NCBI GenBank assembly: GCA_945861085.1
Contig: OX244046.1
Location: 1-64,000, forward strand
Source of the DNA: Clostridioides difficile_D
GTDB lineage: Bacteria; Bacillota; Clostridia; Peptostreptococcales; Peptostreptococcaceae
Reading direction: 5' to 3'
Length of the DNA stretch: 64,000 nucleotides
Shown here: piece by piece, positions 47,996 through 57,629 of the stretch
How the letters are laid out: each line of letters starts with the position of its first letter
How positions within the stretch are numbered: the first letter of the stretch is position 1
Made by a program: the position numbers and the translations under genes
The notes under the pieces: model-generated
The model's database searches: none
What the model saw: only the letters and a program-made list of their open reading frames with translations
What the model was told of the DNA's origin: nothing

Positions 47996-50429
47996 ATTTA
48001 CACAAAGAGCTAAGAAGGCAATTGATTTAGCGTTTGAATCAGCTAAAAGCCTAGGGCACAATATTGTTGGAAGTGAACATATACTTTTAGGTCTTTTAAG
48101 AGAAGAAGAGGGTATAGCTGCTAAAGTTCTAAGTAAAGTTGGATTTACAGAGGCGTATTTAGAAGGCAAAATAATTGATATGGAAGGTAAAGAAGAAGAA
48201 ATCCCAGAAGACATAGTATTAAGCCCAAGAAGCAAACAAATACTTGAGCTATCAGGTATGTTTGCAAATAAATTAAAAACAAATTATATTGGGACTGAGC
48301 ATATATTATTAGCAATAATTCAAGAAGGAGAAGGAATAGCTAATAAGATTTTAAATTATGCTGGAGTAAATGATAGGACTCTAGCCCAATTAACAATTGA
48401 TATGATGGGTATTAGTGATAAAAATCAATATAAAGCAGAAAATAGTTACACGGGCAACCAGAATCAAGCAGAATCTAAAGTGCTTGATAAGTATGGAAGA
48501 AATCTTACACTATATGCAAAACAGAATAAAATAGACCCTGTAATAGGTAGAGAAAAAGAAATACAAAGAGTAATACAAATATTAAGTAGAAGAACTAAAA
48601 ACAATCCAGTGTTGATAGGAGACCCAGGAGTAGGTAAAACAGCCATAGCTGAAGGGCTGGCAACAAATATAGCTTTGGGAAACGTTCCAGAAACATTAAA
48701 AAATAAAACTTTATACTCTTTAGAGATGGGTTCATTGTTAGCTGGGGCTAAGTATAGAGGCGAATTTGAAGAAAGAATTAAAGAAGTTGTAGATGAAGTT
48801 GTTAAAAACGGAAACATAATTTTATTTATAGATGAGATGCATACAATAATAGGAGCTGGGTCTACAGGAGAAGGTTCTATAGATGCATCAAATATATTAA
48901 AACCAGCCTTAGCAAGAGGCGAGATACAAGTTATAGGTGCAACCACAATTGATGAATATAGAAAGCATGTTGAAAAAGATTCTGCTCTAGAAAGAAGATT
49001 CCAACCGGTTATGGTGGATGAACCAACTAAAGAAGACTCAATAAAAATATTAGAAGGGTTAAGAGATAAATATGAAGCTCATCATAAAGTTAAAATAACT
49101 GATGATGCTATAAAAGCAGCTGTAGAATTATCAACTAGATATATATCAGATAGGTATTTACCAGATAAAGCTATAGACTTGATTGATGAGGCTGCATCAA
49201 AAGTAAGACTAAAAGAAAATACACCTCCTTCAGAAATAAAAAAATTAGAATTAGAGATAGAAAATATAGATAAAGAAAAAGAAGAAGCAGTAAGATGTCA
49301 AGACTTTGAGAAGGCAGCAAAAATAAGAGATGAACAAGGTCTGCTTAAAAAACAATTAGAAGATGTTAGAGAAAGATGGAATAAGTCATCTAAGCATTCA
49401 GACCTAGTTGATGGAGAAGTTATTGCTGAAGTAGTAGGATTATGGACAGGAATACCTGTTAATAAAATTCTTGAGGAAGAAGCTGATAGACTTTTAAGAC
49501 TTGAGGAAATACTGCACAATAGAGTCATAGGTCAAGAACAAGCAGTAAAATCTATTTCAAAGGCAATTAGAAGGTCAAGGGCAGGTCTTAAAGATCCTAA
49601 CAGACCAATTGGTTCATTTTTATTTTTAGGTCCTACAGGAGTAGGTAAAACAGAACTATCTAAGGCATTGGCAGAAGTACAATTTGGAGATGAAAATCAA
49701 ATAATTAGAATAGATATGTCTGAATATATGGAAAAGCATGCTGTGTCAAGAATGATAGGTTCACCTCCAGGTTATGTAGGTCACGATGAAGGTGGTCAAT
49801 TAACTGAAAAAGTAAGAAGAAATCCATATTCAGTTATCTTATTTGATGAGATAGAAAAAGCTCATCCAGATGTATTTAACATTCTGTTACAAATTCTAGA
49901 CGATGGTAGATTAACTGATTCAAAAGGAAGAACTGTAGATTTTAAGAATACTATTGTAATAATGACATCAAACGTTGGTGCATCTACAATTGGTAGACAA
50001 AAAACTTTAGGCTTTAGTATAGCTAAAGGAGATGAAGAAGAAAAATCTCAATATGAAAAAATGAAAGAAAATATAATGGGTGAATTAAAACAAAGATTCA
50101 GACCTGAGTTTTTGAACAGAATAGATGATATAATTGTTTTCCATTCATTAAATGAAAATCACATATCAAAAATAATACTTTTAATGACAGCGAAACTACA
50201 AGATAGATTAAAAGAAATGGATATAAAACTAGAAATGAGTGACGAAGCTGTTAAATTAATTTCTAAATCTGGATTTGATTTAGAATATGGGGCAAGACCT
50301 CTTAAAAGAGCTTTACAAAAAGAGTTAGAAGATGAATTATCTGAAGCAATCTTAAAAGGCGATGTGAAAAAGGGAAGTAATGTAGTGGCAAAAGTCAAAG
50401 ATGAAAAAATAGTTTTTGAAACTAAATAA
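47982..50429 (+). CDS. clpC: ATP-dependent Clp protease ATPase subunit ClpC
   Basis: An 815-residue class I Hsp100 unfoldase that feeds ClpP. Order: N domain with two Clp repeats (1-145), first AAA+ module with Walker A GDPGVGKT, middle domain with a UVR-type helix pair (EAVRCQDFEKAAKIRDEQ), second AAA+ module with GPTGVGKT and the conserved GSPPGYVGHDEGGQLTE loop. The start is GTG 47982 inside the 3' end of mcsB, preceded by AGAGGAGGG; overlap suggests coupled translation. Confidence 0.97.
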   Translation: MNFNRFTQRAKKAIDLAFESAKSLGHNIVGSEHILLGLLREEEGIAAKVLSKVGFTEAYLEGKIIDMEGKEEEIPEDIVLSPRSKQILELSGMFANKLKTNYIGTEHILLAIIQEGEGIANKILNYAGVNDRTLAQLTIDMMGISDKNQYKAENSYTGNQNQAESKVLDKYGRNLTLYAKQNKIDPVIGREKEIQRVIQILSRRTKNNPVLIGDPGVGKTAIAEGLATNIALGNVPETLKNKTLYSLEMGSLLAGAKYRGEFEERIKEVVDEVVKNGNIILFIDEMHTIIGAGSTGEGSIDASNILKPALARGEIQVIGATTIDEYRKHVEKDSALERRFQPVMVDEPTKEDSIKILEGLRDKYEAHHKVKITDDAIKAAVELSTRYISDRYLPDKAIDLIDEAASKVRLKENTPPSEIKKLELEIENIDKEKEEAVRCQDFEKAAKIRDEQGLLKKQLEDVRERWNKSSKHSDLVDGEVIAEVVGLWTGIPVNKILEEEADRLLRLEEILHNRVIGQEQAVKSISKAIRRSRAGLKDPNRPIGSFLFLGPTGVGKTELSKALAEVQFGDENQIIRIDMSEYMEKHAVSRMIGSPPGYVGHDEGGQLTEKVRRNPYSVILFDEIEKAHPDVFNILLQILDDGRLTDSKGRTVDFKNTIVIMTSNVGASTIGRQKTLGFSIAKGDEEEKSQYEKMKENIMGELKQRFRPEFLNRIDDIIVFHSLNENHISKIILLMTAKLQDRLKEMDIKLEMSDEAVKLISKSGFDLEYGARPLKRALQKELEDELSEAILKGDVKKGSNVVAKVKDEKIVFETK

Positions 50430-50490
50430 TTTAATAGAGTTGCATTTTAAAATATTGCAGATATAAGTTTTATAATTTAAACAAAATTTT

Positions 50491-50533
50491 AAGGGCAATG
50501 AATCTATAATAATTCATTGTCCTTAATTATTTT
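50491..50533 (+). terminator. Terminator of the ctsR-clpC operon
   Basis: AAGGGCAATGAAT (50491-50503) pairs with ATTCATTGTCCTT (50512-50524) with one G-T pair; the tail AATTATTTTATTT is only loosely T-rich. Confidence 0.7.
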
Positions 50534-50541
50534 ATTTAATC

Positions 50542-50572
50542 TTTACATATTCTCTTTCACATATGCTAAAAT
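50542..50572 (+). promoter_or_regulatory. Possible radA promoter
   Basis: TTTACA (50542-50547) and an extended -10 TGCTAAAAT (50564-50572); spacer 19, so the TG extension would matter. Confidence 0.4.
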
Positions 50573-50609
50573 TATAAGTATAGAATAATAAATTAAGGAT
50601 GATAAAAGC

Positions 50610-51983
50610 ATGGCAAAAATAAAAACAAAATATGTATGTCAATCTTGTGGATATGAAACAGCTAAATGGCTTGGTAAATGCCCAGAATGTACAAAATGGA
50701 ATACATTTGTAGAAGAAGTAGACCAAAAAAGCACCAAAAAAGAGGTCTTTATAATAGATAAATCCTCATCTAAACCAGTTAGTATAAATTCAATAGAAAG
50801 TAAAGAAGAAGAGAGGTTTACAACAGATATAAATGAATTAGATAGAGTACTTGGGGGTGGTATAGTTAAAGGTTCTTTAGTACTTGTTGGTGGAGACCCT
50901 GGTATAGGGAAGTCAACACTTTTAATTCAAGTTTCTAGTAATGTTGCTAACTTAGGAAAAACTGTTCTATATATAACTGGAGAAGAATCAGAATCTCAAA
51001 TAAAAATGAGAGCTAAAAGATTAGGTATTAACTCAGAAAATTTATATATATTTGCTGAAAATAATTTAAGTATAATTGAATCTTATTTAGAAAGTATAAA
51101 TCCAGAATTAATAATTCTAGACTCAATTCAAACTGTCTTCAGTCCAGAAATATCCTCGGCACCAGGAACTGTCAGCCAAATTAAAGAAGGTACTTCAAAA
51201 TTCATGAAAATTTCTAAAAAAATGGGAATTTCAACATTCATAGTTGGTCATGTGACAAAAGAAGGTTCACTAGCAGGACCAAAATTACTAGAGCATATGG
51301 TTGATACTGTTCTATATTTTGAAGGAGAAAGATATAATACTTATAGATTAGTAAGAGCTGTTAAAAATAGATTTGGCTCAACTAATGAACTTGGAGTATT
51401 TGAAATGAGAGATTTGGGCTTAGTAGAGCTTGATAATCCATCTAAAATTTTAATATCTGAAAAACCAAAAGATGTGGCGGGTTCAGTAATAATATCTACT
51501 GTAGAAGGTACAAGACCAATGTTACTTGAATTGCAAGCATTAGTTTCACCTACAAGTTTTGGTATACCAAAAAGAACCTCTACAGGGGTAGATTATAATA
51601 GAGTAGGTATGTTATTAGCAGTATTAGAAAAACGTGTTGGTTTGCAAATACAAAATCAAGATGTCTATATAAATATAGTTGGGGGAATAAAGATAAATGA
51701 ACCTTCAATTGACTTGGGCATAGCTATTTCTGTAGCATCTAGTTTTAGAAATATACCTATAGATGAAGATATAGCTGTTACAGGAGAAGTAGGTCTTACA
51801 GGAGAAGTTAGAGCAGTAAGTTTTATAGAAAAGAGAATTGCTGAATGTAAAAAACTTGGTTTTAAAAAGATAGTAGTTCCTAGAAGTAATTATGAAGTAG
51901 TAAAAGACACCAAGGGTATAGAAATATGGCCAGTAGATAACTTAAGACAAGCTATAAATATAGTACTTGGGAGGAATCAATAA
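50610..51983 (+). CDS. radA: DNA repair protein RadA
   Basis: A 457-residue RecA-like helicase that promotes branch migration in recombination. It has the N-terminal C4 zinc finger (Cys10, 13, 24, 27), Walker A GGDPGIGKST, the RadA-specific KNRFGS motif, and a Lon-like C-terminal domain (GGIKINEPSIDLGIAISVASS). ATG 50610 has only a moderate AAGGATG ribosome site. disA starts two bases after its stop, an order kept in many Firmicutes. Confidence 0.97.
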   Translation: MAKIKTKYVCQSCGYETAKWLGKCPECTKWNTFVEEVDQKSTKKEVFIIDKSSSKPVSINSIESKEEERFTTDINELDRVLGGGIVKGSLVLVGGDPGIGKSTLLIQVSSNVANLGKTVLYITGEESESQIKMRAKRLGINSENLYIFAENNLSIIESYLESINPELIILDSIQTVFSPEISSAPGTVSQIKEGTSKFMKISKKMGISTFIVGHVTKEGSLAGPKLLEHMVDTVLYFEGERYNTYRLVRAVKNRFGSTNELGVFEMRDLGLVELDNPSKILISEKPKDVAGSVIISTVEGTRPMLLELQALVSPTSFGIPKRTSTGVDYNRVGMLLAVLEKRVGLQIQNQDVYINIVGGIKINEPSIDLGIAISVASSFRNIPIDEDIAVTGEVGLTGEVRAVSFIEKRIAECKKLGFKKIVVPRSNYEVVKDTKGIEIWPVDNLRQAINIVLGRNQ

Positions 51984-51985
51984 AT

Positions 51986-53056
51986 ATGGAGAATTTTCTA
52001 GATAATAAAAATATGCTATATGCATTAAAAATGATATCTCCTGGAACTCCACTTAGATTAGGTTTAAACAATGTACTAAGAGCTAAGACAGGTGGATTGA
52101 TTGTAATTGCAACTAACGAGGATGTAATGAAAATAGTAGATGGTGGATTTGCTATAAACGCAGAATATTCACCATCATATCTATATGAATTAGCTAAAAT
52201 GGATGGAGCTATAGTTCTAAGTGGTGATGTAAAAAAAATACTGTTTGCTAATGCACAGCTTATACCAGATTATTTTATAGAAACATCAGAGACAGGAACA
52301 AGACATAGAACAGCAGAAAGAGTAGCAAAGCAAACTGGTGCTATAGTCATAGGAATTTCCCAAAGAAGAAATGTTATAACAGTTTATAGAGGAAATGAGA
52401 AGTATGTAGTCGAAGATATATCTAAGATATTTACTAAGGCAAATCAGGCTATACAAACTCTAGAAAAATATAAGACAGTATTAGACCAAGCTATAACAAA
52501 TTTAAATGCTTTGGAGTTTAATGATTTGGTAACTATTTATGATGTTGCACTAGTCATGCAGAAAATGGAAATGGTAATGAGAGTTACAAGTATAATTGAA
52601 AAATATGTGATAGAATTGGGTGATGAAGGAACTTTAGTAAGCATGCAGTTAGAAGAATTAATGGGTACAACTAGAATAGATCAGAAATTAATATTCAAAG
52701 ATTATAATAAAGAAAATACAGAGATAAAAGAACTTATGAAAAAAGTCAAAAATTTAAATTCGGAAGAACTAATAGAATTAGTTAATATGGCAAAACTATT
52801 AGGGTATAGTGGTTTTTCTGAAAGTATGGATATGCCTATAAAAACAAGAGGTTATAGAATTCTTAGCAAAATACATAGACTACCAACAGCAATAATAGAA
52901 AACTTAGTAAATTATTTTGAAAACTTCCAACAAATTCTAGATGCATCTATTGAAGAACTAGATGAAGTTGAAGGAATAGGCGAAATAAGAGCAACATATA
53001 TAAAAAATGGACTCATAAAAATGAAACAATTAGTATTATTAGATAGACACATATGA
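51986..53056 (+). CDS. disA: DNA integrity scanning diadenylate cyclase DisA
   Basis: DisA makes c-di-AMP from two ATP while scanning DNA for branched structures; binding them stops synthesis. The 356-residue protein has the DAC domain with DGA (MDGAIVLSGD) and RHR (GTRHRTAERVAKQTGA) motifs, a central helical spine, and a C-terminal helix-hairpin-helix (ELDEVEGIGEIRATYIKNGL) that binds DNA. It directly follows radA; RadA is known to inhibit DisA in Bacillus. Confidence 0.97.
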   Translation: MENFLDNKNMLYALKMISPGTPLRLGLNNVLRAKTGGLIVIATNEDVMKIVDGGFAINAEYSPSYLYELAKMDGAIVLSGDVKKILFANAQLIPDYFIETSETGTRHRTAERVAKQTGAIVIGISQRRNVITVYRGNEKYVVEDISKIFTKANQAIQTLEKYKTVLDQAITNLNALEFNDLVTIYDVALVMQKMEMVMRVTSIIEKYVIELGDEGTLVSMQLEELMGTTRIDQKLIFKDYNKENTEIKELMKKVKNLNSEELIELVNMAKLLGYSGFSESMDMPIKTRGYRILSKIHRLPTAIIENLVNYFENFQQILDASIEELDEVEGIGEIRATYIKNGLIKMKQLVLLDRHI

Positions 53057-53087
53057 TGAATTTTAAATGAATTTTACTACTTTTTTC

Positions 53088-53117
53088 TTGAATATAATAT
53101 ACACTTTGGTCTATAAT
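53088..53117 (+). promoter_or_regulatory. Promoter of the PIN/TRAM protein gene
   Basis: TTGAAT (53088-53093), 18-bp spacer, TATAAT (53112-53117), 28 bases before the start codon. Confidence 0.6.
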
Positions 53118-53144
53118 AGATAAGTATAACTAGGGGGTGAAGCA

Positions 53145-54239
53145 TTGATAAGGAAAGTAACAAGAATATTGTTTATTTTACTTGGATTTACAATAGGTAT
53201 AACGACCTATTTAACATTAATGAAAGATTTTGAAATATTAACATTTGGAAAAGAAACATATGGTTATATCGCAGCTGTAGTAGCAGGTATAATAATAGCC
53301 ATTTTAGGATATCTTATAGAACCATGGGTTGTAAATAAAGTAAAAGAAATTGCTAAAATAGTGGATAAAGAATTGTCAAAATATCCTCAGACTGATATAT
53401 TGTTAGGGTCTATGGGTCTTATAGTAGGATTTGTTATTGCATATTTATTAAGTGGATTAGTAAATAGAATACCAATAGTAGGTGGAATATTATCCTTACT
53501 ATTATATTTATTCCTCGGATATCTTGGAATGAAAGTTGCGCTTAAAAGTAAAAATGATTTATTTAATATTGGAAAATTAGGAAGATTAGCAAATCCTATT
53601 AAAGATAAAGATAAGGATAAGGAAAACAAAAAAGATATAAAAGCCATTCCTCCAAAAGTATTAGATACAAGCGTAATAATTGATGGAAGGATAGCTGATA
53701 TTTGTAAAACAGGTTTTATAGAAGGAAAACTTATTATTCCTGCTTTTGTTTTAGAGGAACTGAGACATATTGCAGATTCTTCAGATGATTTAAAAAGAGT
53801 AAGAGGTAGAAGAGGTCTGGATATATTAAATATAATTCAGAAAGAATTAAATATAGAAGTTGAAATAAGTGAGAGGGACTTTGATGATATAGCAGAAGTT
53901 GATAGCAAATTATTAAAGCTTGCTCAGGTTTTAAATGGAAAAGTTGTTACAAATGATTATAACTTAAATAAAGTTGCTCAATTCCAAGGTGTTGAAGTAT
54001 TAAATATAAATGAGTTAGCTAATGCTATAAAACCAGTTGCGATACCAGGAGAAGATATGGTTGTTCAAGTGGTTAAAGAAGGAAAAGAGGCTCAACAAGG
54101 TGTTGCATATCTAGATGATGGAACTATGATAGTAGTTGATGGAGGAAGAAAATATATGAATGAGACTATAAAAGTACTTGTTACTTCTGTTCTTCAAACT
54201 CCTGCAGGTAGAATGATATTTGCAAAGCCTAAAAATTAA
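53145..54239 (+). CDS. Membrane-anchored PIN/TRAM domain protein (YacL-like)
   Basis: A 364-residue protein with four predicted membrane helices (about 6-26, 39-59, 86-104, 108-130), a lysine/aspartate-rich linker (KDKDKDKENKKD), a PIN nuclease-type domain beginning LDTSVIIDGR with acidic Asp174, and a C-terminal TRAM RNA-binding domain (from about residue 297, PGEDMVVQVVKEG). This is the YacL architecture found after disA in many Firmicutes. It may be an RNA nuclease at the membrane; activity is unproven. Start TTG 53145 follows GGGGGTGA. Confidence 0.9.
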   Translation: MIRKVTRILFILLGFTIGITTYLTLMKDFEILTFGKETYGYIAAVVAGIIIAILGYLIEPWVVNKVKEIAKIVDKELSKYPQTDILLGSMGLIVGFVIAYLLSGLVNRIPIVGGILSLLLYLFLGYLGMKVALKSKNDLFNIGKLGRLANPIKDKDKDKENKKDIKAIPPKVLDTSVIIDGRIADICKTGFIEGKLIIPAFVLEELRHIADSSDDLKRVRGRRGLDILNIIQKELNIEVEISERDFDDIAEVDSKLLKLAQVLNGKVVTNDYNLNKVAQFQGVEVLNINELANAIKPVAIPGEDMVVQVVKEGKEAQQGVAYLDDGTMIVVDGGRKYMNETIKVLVTSVLQTPAGRMIFAKPKN

Positions 54240-54258
54240 TATATTCAAAGAAACCTAT

Positions 54259-54300
54259 AATTTGGGCTGTTTATTTTAAATAGATGGTCCAAATTTATTT
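54259..54300 (+). terminator. Probable terminator
   Basis: AATTTGG (54259-54265) pairs with CCAAATT around 54289-54295, followed by TATTTGTTT. The inner part of the stem is imperfect. Confidence 0.5.
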
Positions 54301-54367
54301 GTTTATAACGACAATGTTTAATGTATTCTTAAAGATGAGGATTTAAATCAGAAAGCAGGGAGAATTT

Positions 54368-56545
54368 ATGAGAAAAAAGATTATATCTTTCTTAGCAACA
54401 TTTATCATAATGTTAACATCGACAAGTCAATACAGTTTTGCAGATGGCATACCGACACATGGAAAAGTAATATTTATAGATATGAATAGAACTAGTATGA
54501 GCAATATGTTAAGAATAAAATCATTAAGAGAAGAGCTAGATAATAGAGGATATATCGGTCTGATGAACATAAGAGGCGATAAAGGTAGTGATGATAGAAG
54601 GTCATATGCTAGTATGGGTGCTGGTGGAAGAGCTAATGTAGCTAATGAAGAAGATATTAATTTTGAAGGCTCAAGTAAGGATAAAAATATAAATTTTGAA
54701 TCGGCAACAGGAAAAAGTGCAAAAGGTATAAATAATTTAACTATAAATAAGTCTATAAATGAAAATTTAAACTTTGGGGAGTATGGCTCTGTATTAGGGT
54801 CATTAGGACAAAGTTTATCTGATAATGGGCTAAAAACATCTGTGTTGGGAAATTCAGATATAATTGAAAATGGGCAACTTATTAAAAATAGAAACTTATG
54901 CCTAACTGCAATGGATGAATATGGAAGAATCCCTAATGGAAATGTAGATAATATAAATAAAAAAGACTTATCTATGCCTTATGGAATATCAACTGATTAT
55001 AATAAACTGATTGGAGAAACTAAAGAATCTTACAAAAATAATGATGTAGTTTTTATAGAGCTTGGAGATACATATAGATTAGACTTATATAAACCAAACT
55101 TAAATGAAAAAACATATGAGAGTATGAAAGATAAGATAGAAAAAAACATAGATGTATACTTAAAAAATATATTTTCTATGGTTGGAGAAAATGACACTGT
55201 TTATATATCAAGTGCATTTCCAAGTGATTTAGATTATAAAAATAAAAGAAGACTTTCTCCAATAATAAAATTAAATGGGAATGGAAAAGGTCTGTTGTCA
55301 TCTTCAACTACTAGAAGAGAGGGGATTGTAACGAACCTAGATGTTGGAGTTGAGATATTACAAAACTTTGATATAAAAAATCAAAATATGGTTGGAAAAA
55401 AATATGAACTTATTAACAGAGATGATAATAAAGAATATTTGATGGATGAATATCAAAAGATAGTATCTATCTCAAGCATAAGGTCTACAATACTAAATGG
55501 TTTTGTAAGTATAGTTTTCTTGTCATGGATAGTTGCTATGATTGCAATTCTACTTAGAAAGCATATATCAAAAAATCATAGAGAAACAACCTTTTTTATA
55601 CTAAAGGAGCTTTTGAAAATAGGAATAGTAATGCCATTATCATTTATGATAACTCCAATAATGAATTTCAAAACACCATTAGCAATATCTTTAGGAATGA
55701 TTATAATAACACTTACTATATATTTAATAAGTAAAGTTTTAATAAAGAATGATTTAAAAAATATGCTATTTTTCACTGGATTAACTATATTGATTATGGT
55801 TATTGATTCTGGATTTGGTTCATATTTAATGAAAAGTAATGTCATGAGTTATGACTGTATAATTGGAGCCAGATATTATGGAGTAGGAAATGAGTATCAG
55901 GGTGTGGCAATAGGTAGTGCAATATTTACATTTGCAATTTTACTTACATATAAAAACATACCAAAATGGTCTGTAATAATCTTTTCTTTAGTTATTTTAA
56001 TTACAAGTGCATCTCCAATTATGGGGGCAAATGTTGGAAGTGCTATTTCTGAATGTGTTGCATTTTTACTATTCATATTATTAATATATAATGTAAAGAT
56101 AGACTTCAAAAAAGTTGTATTATTAGGTATAGCAGTTTTACTTGTCCTAGGAGTTTTTGTAGCTATAGATATGATTTCAGGAAGCAACTCACATTTAGGT
56201 ATGTTTGTAAAAGAAATTTACTTTAATGGACCAGGAGAAATAATACAAACATTTAGTAGAAAGATAGAGATGAACTTGAAGCTAGCTCAAACGAGTGCAT
56301 GGGTAAATATACTATTAACTGGAATAGGGGTAATCTTAGTTCTTATGATTAATCAGATTAGATACTTTAAGCAATTGATTGATGAATATCCACTTATATT
56401 TAAAGGATTTATAGCATCAATAGTAGGATGTTTTGTAACTCTTTTAGTAAATGATTCTGGGATAGTGTCATCAGCAACAGCTTTTATTTATGTAATTGTT
56501 CCTATGATAATATTAAGTATAAATTTGACAGCATTAAAAGAATAA
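54368..56545 (+). CDS. Large exported polytopic membrane protein, unknown
   Basis: A 725-residue protein I do not recognise. It has a clear signal sequence (MRKKIISFLATFIIMLTSTS, cleavage likely after SFA near 25), then an extracytoplasmic part of about 350 residues including a polar Gly/Asn-rich stretch (about 70-145). From about 375 on there are some ten hydrophobic helices, ending in SINLTALKE. The outside domain contains HGKVIFIDMNRTSM and DVVFIELGDTYR, suggesting a Rossmann-like fold that might bind something at the wall. RBS AGGGAGA before ATG. Flanked by terminators, so monocistronic. Function cannot be assigned. Confidence 0.85.
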   Translation: MRKKIISFLATFIIMLTSTSQYSFADGIPTHGKVIFIDMNRTSMSNMLRIKSLREELDNRGYIGLMNIRGDKGSDDRRSYASMGAGGRANVANEEDINFEGSSKDKNINFESATGKSAKGINNLTINKSINENLNFGEYGSVLGSLGQSLSDNGLKTSVLGNSDIIENGQLIKNRNLCLTAMDEYGRIPNGNVDNINKKDLSMPYGISTDYNKLIGETKESYKNNDVVFIELGDTYRLDLYKPNLNEKTYESMKDKIEKNIDVYLKNIFSMVGENDTVYISSAFPSDLDYKNKRRLSPIIKLNGNGKGLLSSSTTRREGIVTNLDVGVEILQNFDIKNQNMVGKKYELINRDDNKEYLMDEYQKIVSISSIRSTILNGFVSIVFLSWIVAMIAILLRKHISKNHRETTFFILKELLKIGIVMPLSFMITPIMNFKTPLAISLGMIIITLTIYLISKVLIKNDLKNMLFFTGLTILIMVIDSGFGSYLMKSNVMSYDCIIGARYYGVGNEYQGVAIGSAIFTFAILLTYKNIPKWSVIIFSLVILITSASPIMGANVGSAISECVAFLLFILLIYNVKIDFKKVVLLGIAVLLVLGVFVAIDMISGSNSHLGMFVKEIYFNGPGEIIQTFSRKIEMNLKLAQTSAWVNILLTGIGVILVLMINQIRYFKQLIDEYPLIFKGFIASIVGCFVTLLVNDSGIVSSATAFIYVIVPMIILSINLTALKE

Positions 56546-56645
56546 ATTAAATACGAATACTATATAAAGATTAACACATTAATTTAACTTCCTTTTTATA
56601 AAATAAAGTTAAGAAGAAAGTTTATAAAAAATAAATTATTATACA

Positions 56646-56706
56646 AAAAGGGGTTGTCTCAAATTTGATTTTTTCTAATCAAGTTTTAAGAGCAACTCCT
56701 TTTTTA
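56646..56706 (+). terminator. Terminator after the membrane protein gene
   Basis: AAAAGGGGTTG (56646-56656) pairs with CAACTCCTTTT (56693-56703) with one G-T, then TTT. It faces the end of the minus-strand AraC gene. Confidence 0.8.
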
Positions 56707-56732
56707 ATTACAAAGATAAATAACATATAATC

Positions 56733-57518
56733 TCATATTTTAGATATATTTTTTTTTCTTATATGTTTAGGAGTACACTTAAATTTTTCCTTAAAAATTC
56801 TGTAAAATAATTTTGTATTAGTAAATCCATGGGCTTCTAATATACTACACAAGGTATCATTTGTGTTAATTAAGTCTTTATAAATATGAGAAATACGTAC
56901 ATCATTTAAATATTCTAAGTAAGTCTGCCCCATATACTGTTTAAATTTTCTACAAAAATATTCTGGTTGTAAGTGTGCGACCTTAGCAATTTTGTTAATA
57001 GAAATAGGAGTCTTGTAATTAATCTTTGTATATTCTAAAACTGGCTCAAATTTTGATAAGTCAAGTGCTGTCTTTTTCATATTTTTATTACCTACAGATA
57101 TTTTAAAGTTTGTATATAATTCAAATAAAAGTTCAAATAATAAACTCGTAAAACGTAGATTAGCTGCTGGAGGAGAACTAAGTTTGATTTCTCTCATGTT
57201 TTCTAATATAAGTTTAACTTTATTTGAATTTTTTTTATAGTTATTGTCATTAACATTGACCCTAAAGTCAAAATAGCAATTTTTAAAATCAGGAATGTAT
57301 TTATTTAGAAAAGATAATGGTACTTGCAATAGTATAGAGGTATTCTCATAAGTACATCTAGTTGAATGAATAACTCCAGAATTAATGAACATACACTCAT
57401 TAGCTTTTAAATTATAAGTGTAACCTTCCATGTTAATTTGTAAATCACCAGAAGTTATATAAATTATTTCTAATGAATTATGCCAATGATTTGCTACATA
57501 ACTACCACTATCCTGAAC
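56733..57518 (-). CDS. AraC-family regulator, second exon (3' part)
   Basis: The 261-codon 3' portion of an AraC-family transcription regulator. Read from 57518 it begins VQDSGSYVANHWHNSLEIIY, a cupin-type sugar-sensing domain (the HWHNSLEIIY motif), and ends with the two helix-turn-helix segments (PISINKIAKVAHLQPEYFCRKF and TLCSILEAHGFTNTKLFYRIF). The Met at 57431 is internal, so a start there would cut the sensor domain. The missing first 25 codons are at 59397-59471, beyond the inserted IStron. Codon phase is preserved across the insertion, and the combined 286 residues fit the family. It probably regulates the divergent GH5-GH43-transporter genes. Confidence 0.88.
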   Translation of the reverse strand, partial: VQDSGSYVANHWHNSLEIIYITSGDLQINMEGYTYNLKANECMFINSGVIHSTRCTYENTSILLQVPLSFLNKYIPDFKNCYFDFRVNVNDNNYKKNSNKVKLILENMREIKLSSPPAANLRFTSLLFELLFELYTNFKISVGNKNMKKTALDLSKFEPVLEYTKINYKTPISINKIAKVAHLQPEYFCRKFKQYMGQTYLEYLNDVRISHIYKDLINTNDTLCSILEAHGFTNTKLFYRIFKEKFKCTPKHIRKKNISKI

Positions 57519-57629
57519 CTCCCATGACTAAAGTCACAGGGTTCCTGCTTCACAGAATTTTGCATATTAAAATATGTCTTACTAATTCTCCACAAGCTAT
57601 CCCCGTAGTTCCTACGGTTCTTACATAAG
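57519..57629 (-). ncRNA. Putative omega-RNA scaffold and intron 3' end
   Basis: The 111 bases from the tnpB stop to the right end contain a strong hairpin (AACCGTAGGAACTACGGGG) and the end hairpin CCTGTGACTTTAGTCATGGG. TnpB elements of this family make their guide RNA here, with the guide taken from the flank: host positions 57518 to about 57499. The last element base is G, as a group I intron 3' end requires. Exact 5' end of the RNA is unknown and may lie inside tnpB. Confidence 0.6.

Noticed and set aside
56733..57431. A 232-residue stand-alone AraC gene starting at 57431
   Set aside because: The frame continues upstream to the element boundary with good cupin-domain sequence, and a matching 25-codon exon exists beyond the element.
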